From Oceanospirillaceae bacterium (GTDB lineage Bacteria > Pseudomonadota > Gammaproteobacteria > Pseudomonadales > Balneatricaceae): a stretch of 42,615 nucleotides of DNA. Under the pieces are notes generated by a model that saw nothing but the letters and a program-made list of their open reading frames with translations, had not been told where the DNA came from and did not search any database. Positions 8,176 through 17,190 of this stretch are shown here, piece after piece (position 1 is the stretch's first letter; each line of letters begins with the position of its first letter). The stretch spans positions 1 to 42,615 of the forward strand of contig JABSRB010000047.1 of assembly GCA_013215375.1 (NCBI GenBank), written 5' to 3'. Made by a program: the position numbers and the translations under genes.

Positions 8176-8910
8176 TTATGCACTGTTTTTACAGATCTGC
8201 AGGTATTGCGCAATAACACTTTGCATACCTTGCTCAATACACTCAATCGTTAGAACGTGACCTATAGAGACCTCTAACACCCCTGAAATAGTAAGAAAGG
8301 TGGGTAGGTTTTGTAAATCTAGATCGTGCCCTGCATTCACTTCAATACCCAATTCTATAGCACGCGCTACCGCTTGTTTATACTGCGTTAGTATAGACTC
8401 ACCCTGCTCGGTATTAAATGACTGTGCAAAAGATTCGGTATAAAACTCAACGCGATCACAACCTGACTTAGCGGCAAGTTCGACATGTTGTACATCTGGG
8501 TCTAAGAAGATGGCGGCACGTACGCCGGCCTTTTTCAGCCTCGCGCAAGTGTCTTGGACTAACTGCATATCCTGTTGCAAATCCCAACCATGGTCAGAGG
8601 TCAGTTGATCGGGCGCATCAGGTACTAAAGTGCACTGGGTGGGTTTGATTTTTTCAACTAATAATAAAAAATCTTCGCTGGGATAGCCTTCAATGTTGTA
8701 CTCAACAGCAGCGTTTTCTGCTAACAGATCACCTAGATCGTAGGCATCTTGCTGCGTAATGTGACGCTCATCTTGCCTGGGGTGAACCGTAATTCCCTCA
8801 ACACCAAGCGCCATAAATTTATTGGCAAAATTGACTACACTAGGAAAATCACGCCCTCTTGAGTTTCTCAGCAGGGCGATTTTATTTAAATTCACACTTA
8901 ATTTGGTCAT
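8176..8910 (-). CDS. pdxJ: Pyridoxine 5'-phosphate synthase, Bacteroidetes-like type
   Basis: Final ring-closing enzyme of DXP-dependent vitamin B6 synthesis, a TIM-barrel condensing 1-deoxyxylulose-5-phosphate with 3-amino-2-oxopropyl phosphate. The 244-aa product has family blocks VNLNKIALLRNSRG, GITVHPRQDERHI, EYNIEGYPS, TLVPDAP, DRVEFYTESFA, NAGHDLDL and VSIGHVL. Several are the Bacteroidetes form rather than the common proteobacterial form (VNIDHVATLRQARG, TVHLREDRRHI, NLEMA), from memory of the family. The gene is solitary rather than in the usual rnc-era-recO-pdxJ operon, which fits acquisition or an extra copy. Enzyme identity is secure; the transfer is inference. Confidence 0.93.
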   Translation of the reverse strand: MTKLSVNLNKIALLRNSRGRDFPSVVNFANKFMALGVEGITVHPRQDERHITQQDAYDLGDLLAENAAVEYNIEGYPSEDFLLLVEKIKPTQCTLVPDAPDQLTSDHGWDLQQDMQLVQDTCARLKKAGVRAAIFLDPDVQHVELAAKSGCDRVEFYTESFAQSFNTEQGESILTQYKQAVARAIELGIEVNAGHDLDLQNLPTFLTISGVLEVSIGHVLTIECIEQGMQSVIAQYLQICKNSA

Positions 8911-9065
8911 TCATTGCACTCAATATATTCAGCTAGTTATATAAAGCAAAGCTTAACAAAACTCACACGCTTGGAACATATTAATAAAGAATATATCGAG
9001 TTTTTGCTCGAATCTGCTAAAAAACCTCCCCTACCCTAAGATTCAATGCCGAAAATAAGCGCTCG

Positions 9066-10490
9066 CTATTGAGCGGCAACTTTGGCAGTCATCTTTTTAA
9101 CAAAGAAATAGGTGTAAATACCGATGATGATTGAAGCCAGCAAATCTATCACTGGAAATGTCCACCATATTCCCATTACACCGTATTGTGTGGCTAGCAA
9201 CCACAACATAGGCAATAACAAGACATAGGTTCTAAAGGCATTAAGCAAAGCGGCCGGCTTTGCATAGCCCAACGCTTGAAACAACGCCGGACACATCATG
9301 CCGACACCCACGGTAAAGAAGCCGATAAAAGCAATGCTAGAGATCTCTGACGCGGCGCTGATTAACGCTTGATCACTGGTAAAGAGCATGAATAACCACT
9401 GCGGCTTTAATATCATTAACACTGACCAGAGGATGGCATAAATGCCACTGGTCAAAATCGATACTTTTAAAACTTCCGCGACGCGATGGTATTTTTTGGC
9501 CCCATAGTTAAAACCAGCAAAGGTCTGAAAGGCAATCATCATTCCCAATACTGGTAGAAAGATCAGCATAAAAGTACGGTTAAAAATACCGTTACCACTA
9601 ATTAATATTTCCGCATCTGTGGTCGCTACTGAGACGATGGCAAAGTTAACTGCGCTTAACATCACCGCATAACCTGTGTATGACAGAAATACCGGCACGC
9701 CTAAACTCAATGCTTCCCTGTGCAATTGTGGCTCAAAGCGACACTTAGACCATTCAAATTTTATCAGATGGTCAGACACTTTTAGGACATAAGCTCCATA
9801 AATTAGGGACACCATCATAGAGATAACAGTCGCCCATGCAGCGCCTGGCACCCCCCAGTCAAACACAAACAAAAACAGCCAATCTAAGAAAATATTAAGC
9901 AGCGAGGCGATGGCCAACATTTTCATCATCTGCATCGATTTTCCTTCAGCACGAAATGCATCGCTCACCACGCCTGAGACAAAGCTTACGGCAGTAAACA
10001 AGGCGATTGGAGTGATATACTGATCAGCAAAGGGCTGTAACGCCAACGGCATTGCCAACAAGTTAAATATGCTCGTTTTAAAGATGAGTACTAGTACCGC
10101 AAAAACGACACCGACAATGAAGGCTAAAAAAACGGCACTGCTAAAAATTGTATTGGCAAGTTCACTATCTCCAGCACCTAATTTTCTAGAGAGAATCGAC
10201 GCCATACCACCCGCCATCATCCCCGAGACACTAATTAAAATCATATGTAAGGGGAATACCGCTGTCACCCCGCCAATTGCATGCGTCCCTACTGCCCGCG
10301 CGATAAAAATCGCATCGACAAAGTTGTATAACCCGTTGACCAACAAACCTATAATAATAGGTGCAGCCATCCGCAAAAACAGCCCAAACACTGGGGCAGT
10401 TAACATTTCATGGCTTTGATGATTACTCTTGTCGCGCCTATCGTCCTCAAATTGAGCATCATCTGAGGAGAGGGCTTCTGTATTTGACAC
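9066..10490 (-). CDS. MATE-family multidrug/toxin efflux transporter
   Basis: A 474-aa inner-membrane protein with about 12 transmembrane helices in two related halves. The N-terminal half carries the MATE features APVFGLFLRMAAPIIIGLLVNGLYNFVDAIFIARAVG and a Gly-rich stretch after it; the second half repeats the pattern from about residue 255. MATE pumps export cationic drugs or metabolites against sodium or protons. The start is GTG with AAGGAA upstream. Monocistronic. Substrate cannot be deduced; it resembles NorM/DinF-type proteins only in general. Confidence 0.88.
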   Translation of the reverse strand: MSNTEALSSDDAQFEDDRRDKSNHQSHEMLTAPVFGLFLRMAAPIIIGLLVNGLYNFVDAIFIARAVGTHAIGGVTAVFPLHMILISVSGMMAGGMASILSRKLGAGDSELANTIFSSAVFLAFIVGVVFAVLVLIFKTSIFNLLAMPLALQPFADQYITPIALFTAVSFVSGVVSDAFRAEGKSMQMMKMLAIASLLNIFLDWLFLFVFDWGVPGAAWATVISMMVSLIYGAYVLKVSDHLIKFEWSKCRFEPQLHREALSLGVPVFLSYTGYAVMLSAVNFAIVSVATTDAEILISGNGIFNRTFMLIFLPVLGMMIAFQTFAGFNYGAKKYHRVAEVLKVSILTSGIYAILWSVLMILKPQWLFMLFTSDQALISAASEISSIAFIGFFTVGVGMMCPALFQALGYAKPAALLNAFRTYVLLLPMLWLLATQYGVMGIWWTFPVIDLLASIIIGIYTYFFVKKMTAKVAAQ

Positions 10491-10639
10491 AATTTTTCCT
10501 TGTCTATTATGAATAATTTACGACTAACTTCATTTAACGATTGCACAGTTTAACGGCTTAACCAGCATCTTCCTGACCAAAATTGCTTTATTTATTCTAT
10601 TTTACAAAGACAATAATAGAGATTAATTAGTTCTGATCC

Positions 10640-11328
10640 AGAAACGGGGCCGGAACAAGAGCGCAGCCCTTAGGCGGTTTATTATTTGTATGAGAAGGCA
10701 ATGATACACTAATAATAACAATCGCTGGAGGATGCCTTCAAGGCGCAATATAGACCTATAGTATTGTTTTAAACTTATAATAATCACGCGCAACGCGCCA
10801 ATTATGGCGGCTATTATTTCTTTAACAATACCGTTATTGACGCGCAACAAGCACTTACTATGGGCGCTAAAAAAGTGGCTATATTCGATGTGGTTTTTCT
10901 TCATGATAATGATACTCAAGGAATATTTTATCAGTGAAGTGAAGCGATTTAATCCACATTGCTATTCATGTGATATTAACACCCGTTTCCCTATTTTTTG
11001 GGATATTGTAAAGAGACAGCTGAAGGAGGAAGCCTGGGCTACAATCTAAATCTACTCTTAGTTGATGGCTCGGACATGACAACTTAGAAATAGGCGTTTT
11101 ATAACACCAGCAATCATTGATTTTCTGCTGATATATTAATAGTACCTTTAGGCGTAGAAACTCATATGGACGGCCCTATTTCAAGACTCTCTCTAAAATA
11201 ACACTCGGCTATACCGTCACAGGTGCCCTCACAGAAAACCTGATATCGCCCAGCGTATTTGTAATAAAGGGAGGTAAGACCCATCGGGAAAAACATCAAC
11301 TAAGTGCTGACAGGTTTTGGCGAGTCTA
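10640..11328 (+). pseudogene. Decayed acetylpolyamine amidohydrolase / histone-deacetylase-family gene
   Basis: No long ORF, but the three forward frames in turn give a recognisable deacetylase-family protein in correct order: LEDAFKAQ (about 10723), NNHAQRANYGGYYFFNN with GAKKVAIFDV and NDTQGIFYQ (about 10775-10935, matching family HHA...GGYCFFNN...AILDVDYHHGNGTQDIFY), SCDINTRFPIF (about 10967), GGSLGYNLNLLLVDGSD (about 11026-11075), FSADILIVPLGVETHMDGPISRLSL (about 11120-11195), SPSVFVIKGGK (about 11245) and VLTGFGE (about 11305). Frameshifts and stops separate these blocks, and metal-binding His/Asp residues are substituted. It runs up to the 3' end of the convergent gene. Family assignment is by recalled motifs. 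Confidence 0.8.
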
Positions 11329-12831
11329 CCAAAGTTTGAATTCAGACACCGACAACGTTCTAAAAGCATCATTGGCACGAAAGCTATAAAACAGTTCTTT
11401 ATCTTCACTTTCAAATTGTGTTTTAAAACGTATCTGTAACTTATACGTAAAGCTTTTAGCCTCTCTCGCCTCTTCAAAATAAAGATTTATTCTCTTTGAG
11501 ACTCGGACAGTCCCAGAGTCTAGCTTATATTTGTATTTAGTAGTGACACGTTTCACTTCGGGCTCATCGGGATCTTGAGGATTTAAACCTGTCACTATGG
11601 CTTTGTCAATTGAGCCGAACTCATTGGCATGACGGCGTAAGTCCAGAAAATAAATACCGCTACCAATGGGAAACCGGCCCATCATAGCCAGTAGCGTATC
11701 GGTAAAGAGCCTATTGAGTTTATTTTCTTTAGCCTGCTTTTGCATAACATCGTAGGCTTTAATATTTAATTCTTTATCGACATTGCCTTTTACCGACAAC
11801 ATAAATGAAGTATAGACCTGGCAGACTTTGAGCAACTCATCTATTTCACTGAGTTCCTCCGGATGGCTATCCATCACATCTTTTATAAAAGCAAAGCGTG
11901 CCGCTTGCATCATTTGCGCAGTTCGTTCAGCTTTAATCACTTCAGCTTGGTATCTCTGCTGACGCTTCTCTTCCATCGCCTTAACCTGGGAGGTAGGTAG
12001 TTTTTTCTCAGCACTGCTCGTAGCCACAACTGGTTTTACCTTGTTGGGCTTAATCGTTAACGCGCCCACTCCATAATGGTGAAACGCTTTAGAATCAATC
12101 ACACTTTGCGCTCGCAGCACATCGCGATTTTGTTGATCTAACAAATCATTTTCGCCACTTCTAGTCAGAACTTCTAAGGATTTAGGTGAACAAAAACCCA
12201 TTTCTTTAAGGTAGATAATCTCTACCATCAATTTTTGTAGCGCTATCAATGCCTGCTCTTGCTCTTCCTCGCTGTTATCACTGCCTTTAAAGGGTAACAA
12301 TAAGTCCGCTAAAAAATCAGACTTAAAGCTAAAACCTTCCAGTAATAACTTTTCAACCAGCAATGACATTAAGGCACTTTGATAAATAGGGCGCAGCACT
12401 TTATTGATCTCGTTGCGCTTATCGAAATTTATATCCTTTTTATCAATCGGATAATTTAACAATAAGGTACCGAGAATGATTTCAAAATGACGACGGGTGT
12501 TTTTACTTTCAATAAGTAGATCCACGACATTATCCAATATGGCGCGGTTACCTTCTTGGTGCGGTTTAATTAACTGATCTAGTTCATCTTTTTCAAGACT
12601 CAGTTCTCTAATAGCCGCTGAGTTTGGATCTCTTTTGGTGTGCAATAAAATTTTCGAATCGAGTTTTGCTGACTCCACATATTTGGTATCGATCTCTTCT
12701 TCGTAAAATTCCTGCACTTTTTCAGCAAGACTCAACGTGAGTTTCTCCACCATAACAATTTGTCGTGTCACTGTTTTTGTCAGTGCTTGTTTCGCTGAGG
12801 AAACGCCTAAATTATTTTTAGAAAAGTCCAA
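11326..12831 (-). CDS. Unrecognised 501-aa protein, signalling-like
   Basis: A soluble, largely helical, charged protein with no signal peptide or membrane segment. It has a charged region with heptad-like character at about residues 285-320 (KAMEEKRQQRYQAEVIKAERTAQ). The segment MGRFPIGSGIYFLD near residue 390, followed by IVTGLNPQDPDEPEVKR, resembles the tail seen after HD-GYP phosphodiesterase domains, but no HD or GYP motif is present, so this may be a degenerate relative or coincidence. Start TTG with TAGGAG 6 bp upstream. Monocistronic; it converges on the deacetylase pseudogene and touches its last bases. No function is claimed. Confidence 0.7.
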   Translation of the reverse strand: MDFSKNNLGVSSAKQALTKTVTRQIVMVEKLTLSLAEKVQEFYEEEIDTKYVESAKLDSKILLHTKRDPNSAAIRELSLEKDELDQLIKPHQEGNRAILDNVVDLLIESKNTRRHFEIILGTLLLNYPIDKKDINFDKRNEINKVLRPIYQSALMSLLVEKLLLEGFSFKSDFLADLLLPFKGSDNSEEEQEQALIALQKLMVEIIYLKEMGFCSPKSLEVLTRSGENDLLDQQNRDVLRAQSVIDSKAFHHYGVGALTIKPNKVKPVVATSSAEKKLPTSQVKAMEEKRQQRYQAEVIKAERTAQMMQAARFAFIKDVMDSHPEELSEIDELLKVCQVYTSFMLSVKGNVDKELNIKAYDVMQKQAKENKLNRLFTDTLLAMMGRFPIGSGIYFLDLRRHANEFGSIDKAIVTGLNPQDPDEPEVKRVTTKYKYKLDSGTVRVSKRINLYFEEAREAKSFTYKLQIRFKTQFESEDKELFYSFRANDAFRTLSVSEFKLW

Positions 12832-13250
12832 ACCAACTCCTAATAAAGCGATAAATCGCTGAAAGTGCGATATATATAAAGCTTTACAATCATCATTTTC
12901 AAACCACTTTCACATTTTTGGTGATTTTATGCAATGCTATTAGAGCTGTATCTTAAAATAGTTAGTTTTAAAAAAAACCTTTAATACTCGATAGTTAAAT
13001 TTTATTTAATAATAAATTTATTCATACTTGCAGGTGTTTATTTTTGCTTTTAATGGGTAATTTTCAAACAAAATAAAATATAAATCTGTCTACATCCGCA
13101 GACTCTAAATTAACTAATAACTTAAAAGCACCGAGTAAACAATCAGGGATAACGGATAAATTAACATTTTTAAAGCGCAGCGAACAACTGCAAATTGACT
13201 CACCTACAGACTTGAGGTGAAGGTATTCTTTACTAATACTTTTAGCTAAA
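12832..13250. other. AT-rich intergenic region, no gene seen
   Basis: About 420 bp of strongly AT-rich sequence between the 501-aa gene start and the ppiC terminator. No ORF with a ribosome site, no tRNA, no repeat copy found. Promoters for the 501-aa gene should lie in its left part. Confidence 0.5.
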
Positions 13251-13253
13251 TTA

Positions 13254-13273
13254 AGGCGCAGCTCGCTGCGCCT
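13254..13273 (-). terminator. Terminator of ppiC
   Basis: Perfect 9-bp stem aggcgcagc / gctgcgcct with a 2-bp centre, 10 bp past the ppiC stop codon. On the minus strand it is followed by a T-rich stretch (ttaatttagct). Confidence 0.65.
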
Positions 13274-13282
13274 AACAACAAC

Positions 13283-13564
13283 TTAGTCTTGACGCTCAGT
13301 TGTCTCTAACAAATGGTAACCAAATTGTGTTTTTACTGGACCGTGTACAACATTGATCTCTTGTTCAAATACAACTTTATCAAACTCAGGTACCATTTGG
13401 CCTTTGCTGAAATTTCCTAGATCGCCACCGCTACGCCCTGATGGGCAAGAAGAATGCTCCTTTGCCATATCAGCAAAACTGGCGCCGGCTGCTATCTGTT
13501 CTTTAATGTCATTACATAATTCTTCTGTTGCCACTAATAGGTGGCGAGCGCTTGCTGTTGGCAT
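13283..13564 (-). CDS. ppiC: Peptidyl-prolyl cis-trans isomerase C (parvulin)
   Basis: A 93-aa single-domain parvulin that isomerises Xaa-Pro bonds in the cytoplasm. Hallmarks are the initial ARHLLVATEE, FADMAKEHSSCPSGRSGGDLGNFSKGQMVPEFD and the end VKTQFGYHLLETTER, all in family order; length is normal for PpiC. The ribosome site agga precedes ATG. Monocistronic, with its own terminator. Confidence 0.95.
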   Translation of the reverse strand: MPTASARHLLVATEELCNDIKEQIAAGASFADMAKEHSSCPSGRSGGDLGNFSKGQMVPEFDKVVFEQEINVVHGPVKTQFGYHLLETTERQD

Positions 13565-13832
13565 AACGTTTATCCTTTGGATTAAATTTGCGGGGTTATC
13601 TGACCTACCAGTAAAAGCTATATCAGACGTTATCCCGATGAGAAAATTTTGGATGCGAATAATAACCAGCTATCGGTTAAAAAGCTAGTATTGCGCAAAA
13701 TTCTAGCAAAAAACAGGATCAAATCCCAACAGCATCAGCATTCATTGTTATGGCTAACTCTAAAGGAGTCGCCACAATGGCCATTTTCAATCGCTAGCTT
13801 ATTTACACTCCTGTGTCTTTGCCCCTTTCTTC
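13565..13832. other. Intergenic region with an unassigned ORF remnant
   Basis: A forward frame reads SYIRRYPDEKILDANNNQLSV (about 13612-13675) and onward to 13951, where it has run into MITE-A copy 1. The first part has protein-like composition but matches no family I know, and has no convincing start. It may be a fragment of a lost gene. Confidence 0.3.
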
Positions 13833-14002
13833 CTAGCCCGGATATTGCGTGCAATACCGTGATGATAGCGTCGCTAATTGTTTTTACAGGCTTTTTTTCG
13901 ATTGAGCACCATACTGGTGTGTCCGGTCGATTGAGAAAGAAAAGTCTGTAAAATCAAGGAGCAAGTTAGAACACGAGCTGTTGCATGCAATATTCGGGCT
14001 AG
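13833..14002. mobile_element. MITE-A copy 1 (162 bp) with CTAG target duplications
   Basis: The element occupies 13837-13998, in reverse orientation to copies 2 and 3, and is flanked by CTAG at 13833-13836 and 13999-14002. Ends are inverted repeats (cccggatattg and caatattcggg), and inside is a long imperfect hairpin around tttttacaggctttttttcgattgag. No transposase. It lies 9 bp beyond the yegD stop codon, so it could alter that transcript's 3' end. Confidence 0.9.
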
Positions 14003-14010
14003 CTTCTCGC

Positions 14011-15387
14011 TTATCTATAAATCTTATCTGCCCACAGTGTAAGACCATTAGCAACACTGCCAAAGTGGTCTCCATCAACAACCGGGATATTACCTATCTT
14101 TTGTTCTATTGCCTGCCTGACCAAGGGCGACTTTGCGGAACCACCGGTAATATATATCAAATCAGGCGTGACCGCTGCCTGGGCAATAGTCTCGTCCATC
14201 AGCTTCATCATTTTATTGAGCGGCCTATGTAGCGCTGCTCGTAACTGTTCAATACTGGCACTACATGACAGCTCCCGCTCGATAAAATCTAAAGCTACTT
14301 GGGTCTGCTCGTGGCTAGAGAGCTCTATTTTAGCTTGCTCAGCCAGCCTTACTAGCTGCTGATTTTGACGGTTATCTCGCATGTGCACAAATCGCTGCAA
14401 CAATTTAGGCTCTGTCGTTTCAATCAGTAATCTATCCAGCGCCAAGCTCGTTTCGAGTTTATTAAAAGCCTGCTGCGCCCCGACATCATTAGTCGATACC
14501 GCATCCCAAAACATTTGTGTGGGCATCGGCAAGCCACTTTTTAGCATTGAGCCCATGCCAAAGACAGGCAGCAGAATTTTTGCGGCCATTTGGATATCAA
14601 AGTCATTACCGCCGATACGCTCCCCTGCATGACCGATAAAATCCATGCGCCTATCAACATTATCCCGATGATTAGGCCCCATACAGACCATCGCGCAGTC
14701 AGTAGTACCGCCTCCAATGTCGACAACCAATACTTTTTTATCTGCCGTTAGCTGTTTTTCGAAATCAACACCTGCGGCGATAGGCTCGTATAAAAACTCA
14801 ACCGATTTAAAACCTGCCCGCTTCGCAGACACTTCCAATATTTTGAGCGCTTGAATATTGCTTAACTGCGCATTAGCACCCTGAAAATTCACTGGTTTAC
14901 CAATCACTGTATGACTGAGCTCAGTCTGACTGTGTTGCTCGGCACGGGTTTTAATGTGCACCATCATTGCCGTAACAATATCTTCAAAAAAATCGATGTA
15001 CTGGACTCTTAATCCACTAACGCCTAAAAAGGACTTTACCGATTTAACAAAATAGCCCTCTCCTGGTAACGCAAAATACTCCGAAAAAGCTTCACGTCCA
15101 AAATAAAGTGACTGCTCATCTGTGCTAATACTTTCCTGCGCGCGAAACCTCGCTGCTAAATTGAGATTAGCCGCTCTTGATTGGCGATAGCTATCCTGAT
15201 CACTACCTGAGGGAATACTCTTCACCACACTTTCGCAAATAAGCTCTCTACCTAACGCATATAACGAGGAGGGTAAAAAGACCTGATCGCCTTCTAGTGG
15301 TAATAGCTGCGCTTTATCTGTGGTTTGATCCATCACACCAATTGCACAATTAGAGGTTCCATAATCAAACCCAGAAATCATCGACAT
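14011..15387 (-). CDS. yegD: YegD-type Hsp70-family chaperone-like protein
   Basis: A 458-aa actin/Hsp70-fold ATPase of the YegD type. Phosphate-1 motif GFDYGTSNCAIGV at the N-terminus, phosphate-2 VVDIGGGTTDCAMV near residue 220, and adenosine motif YITGGSAKSPLVRQAI near residue 420. It has the nucleotide-binding domain but lacks a normal substrate-binding domain and lid, as expected for YegD. The cellular role is not well defined. Monocistronic; the 3' end abuts MITE-A copy 1, and the last codons run to 14011, only 9 bp from the target duplication. Confidence 0.93.
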   Translation of the reverse strand: MSMISGFDYGTSNCAIGVMDQTTDKAQLLPLEGDQVFLPSSLYALGRELICESVVKSIPSGSDQDSYRQSRAANLNLAARFRAQESISTDEQSLYFGREAFSEYFALPGEGYFVKSVKSFLGVSGLRVQYIDFFEDIVTAMMVHIKTRAEQHSQTELSHTVIGKPVNFQGANAQLSNIQALKILEVSAKRAGFKSVEFLYEPIAAGVDFEKQLTADKKVLVVDIGGGTTDCAMVCMGPNHRDNVDRRMDFIGHAGERIGGNDFDIQMAAKILLPVFGMGSMLKSGLPMPTQMFWDAVSTNDVGAQQAFNKLETSLALDRLLIETTEPKLLQRFVHMRDNRQNQQLVRLAEQAKIELSSHEQTQVALDFIERELSCSASIEQLRAALHRPLNKMMKLMDETIAQAAVTPDLIYITGGSAKSPLVRQAIEQKIGNIPVVDGDHFGSVANGLTLWADKIYR

Positions 15388-15568
15388 ACCTATTTATTAA
15401 CAACAAAACGCAGCAAAATAGCACACCCGCCAAGCATTACACTAAAAACATCCAATATTTTCATGTATTTTGTGCTGATAGCCAAAACAGCCCAAATAGC
15501 ACTCGACCTCAACTTGATTTGCAGGTAATTTAACATTCCAAAATATCATTTATCGCTTCGGAGCATCA

Positions 15569-16852
15569 ATGCAAAGCCTAACGCTAGAGCCAATTGCCAA
15601 GGTGGATGGAAACGTTCAAATCCCCGGGTCTAAAAGCTTATCTAATCGAATTTTACTACTCGCCGCCATGGCCAGCGGTGAAACTACTATCACCAATCTT
15701 TTAGACAGTGATGACATTCGCAGAATGCTTGAATCTCTGACTGCACTTGGCGTCAGCTATCAACTTAGTGATAACAATACCCGCTGCACTGTACAGGGCT
15801 TAGGAAGCAGTTTTAATACCGACAATGCACAACTGTTTCTCGGTAATGCCGGCACAGCCATGCGCCCTATCACCGCAGCGCTTTGTGTTGGCGGTGGCGA
15901 CTATGAATTGACTGGCGATCCGCGCATGTACGAGCGTCCCATCGGCGATTTAGTCGATGCATTGCGCCAGCTAGGCGCAGACGTTACCTACTTAAAAGAT
16001 GAAAACTACCCGCCACTTAAAATAGTGGGTACCGGCTTAAAAGGCGGTGAAGTATCTATTAAAGGCAGTATCTCCAGCCAATTTTTAACAGCACTGTTAA
16101 TGGCCGCTCCCTTTGCCGCTGATGATTTAACCATTGTCGTGGATGGCGAACTAGTCTCTAAGCCTTACATTGATATCACCATTGATGTCATGCGCTCATT
16201 TGGGGTGCAGGTAATCAATGATAACTATCAGCGCCTAAGCATTAAAGCCGGACAAACATACCAAGCCCCTGGCAGCATAATGGTTGAGGGCGATGCCTCC
16301 TCTGCATCCTACTTTCTTGCTGCAGCGGCAATTAAGGGCGGAAAAGTACGTGTTGATGGTGTTGGTAGCGAAAGCGTACAAGGCGACAAGTTATTCGCTA
16401 AAGTCCTAGAGAAAATGGGCGCAACGGTACACTACGGCCCCACCTATATTGAAGTGACTAGAAACGGCCCGCTAACGGCGGTTGATTTAGATTTAAATCA
16501 TATCCCAGATGCGGCAATGACCATTGCAACGACGGCACTTTTTGCCAGCGGCACTACCGCGATTCGCAATATTTACAACTGGAGAGTTAAAGAGACTGAC
16601 AGATTGTACGCGATGGCAACAGAGCTTCGAAAAGTGGGGGCAGAGGTTGTTGAAGGCAAAGACTTTATTGAAATAACGCCGCCAGCACAAATCAAGCATG
16701 CTAACATTGATACTTACGATGATCACCGTATTGCTATGTGTTTTGCATTGGTAGCACTCAGCGATACTGCTGTGACTATTAATGATCCAGGCTGCACTGC
16801 AAAAACATTGCCTAACTTTTTTGAGCTTTTCGCCAGTATTAGCCAGAAATAG
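15569..16852 (+). CDS. aroA: 3-phosphoshikimate 1-carboxyvinyltransferase (EPSP synthase)
   Basis: Sixth step of the shikimate pathway: transfers enolpyruvyl from PEP to shikimate-3-phosphate. The 427-aa product has the two-domain inside-out barrel family blocks: [15 protein letters not shown] near residue 20, [10 protein letters not shown] near 90 (class I signature), [13 protein letters not shown], and [15 protein letters not shown] with [12 protein letters not shown] at the end. Divergent from yegD and convergent with ppiD, with its own terminator. In many relatives aroA sits in serC-hisC-aroA-cmk-rpsA clusters; here it is alone. Confidence 0.97.
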   Translation: MQSLTLEPIAKVDGNVQIPGSKSLSNRILLLAAMASGETTITNLLDSDDIRRMLESLTALGVSYQLSDNNTRCTVQGLGSSFNTDNAQLFLGNAGTAMRPITAALCVGGGDYELTGDPRMYERPIGDLVDALRQLGADVTYLKDENYPPLKIVGTGLKGGEVSIKGSISSQFLTALLMAAPFAADDLTIVVDGELVSKPYIDITIDVMRSFGVQVINDNYQRLSIKAGQTYQAPGSIMVEGDASSASYFLAAAAIKGGKVRVDGVGSESVQGDKLFAKVLEKMGATVHYGPTYIEVTRNGPLTAVDLDLNHIPDAAMTIATTALFASGTTAIRNIYNWRVKETDRLYAMATELRKVGAEVVEGKDFIEITPPAQIKHANIDTYDDHRIAMCFALVALSDTAVTINDPGCTAKTLPNFFELFASISQK

Positions 16853-16863
16853 TAGAGCTTGAT

Positions 16864-16896
16864 AGCCTGTAGGAGCCCGTCCTGCAGGCTGTTTTA
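16864..16896 (+). terminator. Terminator of aroA
   Basis: Stem agcctgtagga / tcctgcaggct (10 Watson-Crick pairs plus one G-T) with a 5-bp loop, followed by gttttatt, 11 bp after the aroA stop codon. Confidence 0.85.
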
Positions 16897-17137
16897 TTGG
16901 ACAAACACAGCACACTGCACACTGCACAATCCTTTTATACCCCTCTCAGCTCACCACATCACTGCTAAAGATATTTAACAGCTGATACAACACATTATTA
17001 TCCTCTTATTACTCACGCATTGCGTACATCCTGTACCCTATACGCTCTTTGGCATTGCTCACAGTGATATGAGTACTTGTGATTTGTCAGGAACAAAATC
17101 GCGCCTTACCACTTACGCTTACCGCACATCCCGACAT

Positions 17138-17169
17138 AAAAAAGCCCCAGTAGAGACTGAGGCTTTTTA
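17138..17169. terminator. Bidirectional-type terminator of ppiD
   Basis: aaaaaagcc...agt and act..ggcttttt form a stem with A-tract before and T-tract after, 22 bp beyond the ppiD stop codon. It can end transcripts from either side. Confidence 0.85.
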
Positions 17170-17190
17170 TTAACAACGTTTGAGGAGAAC

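Noticed and set aside
10623-11049. Small ORFs of 98 aa (minus) and 81 aa (plus)
   Set aside because: The plus ORF is one frame of the decayed deacetylase gene; the minus one is its shadow.
13884-14081. 65-aa ORF spanning MITE-A copy 1 and the yegD 3' end
   Set aside because: Element-derived reading overlapping a well-supported gene.
16493-16927. 144-aa minus-strand ORF opposite the aroA 3' end
   Set aside because: Overlaps aroA and its terminator; Cys-rich composition typical of an antisense frame.
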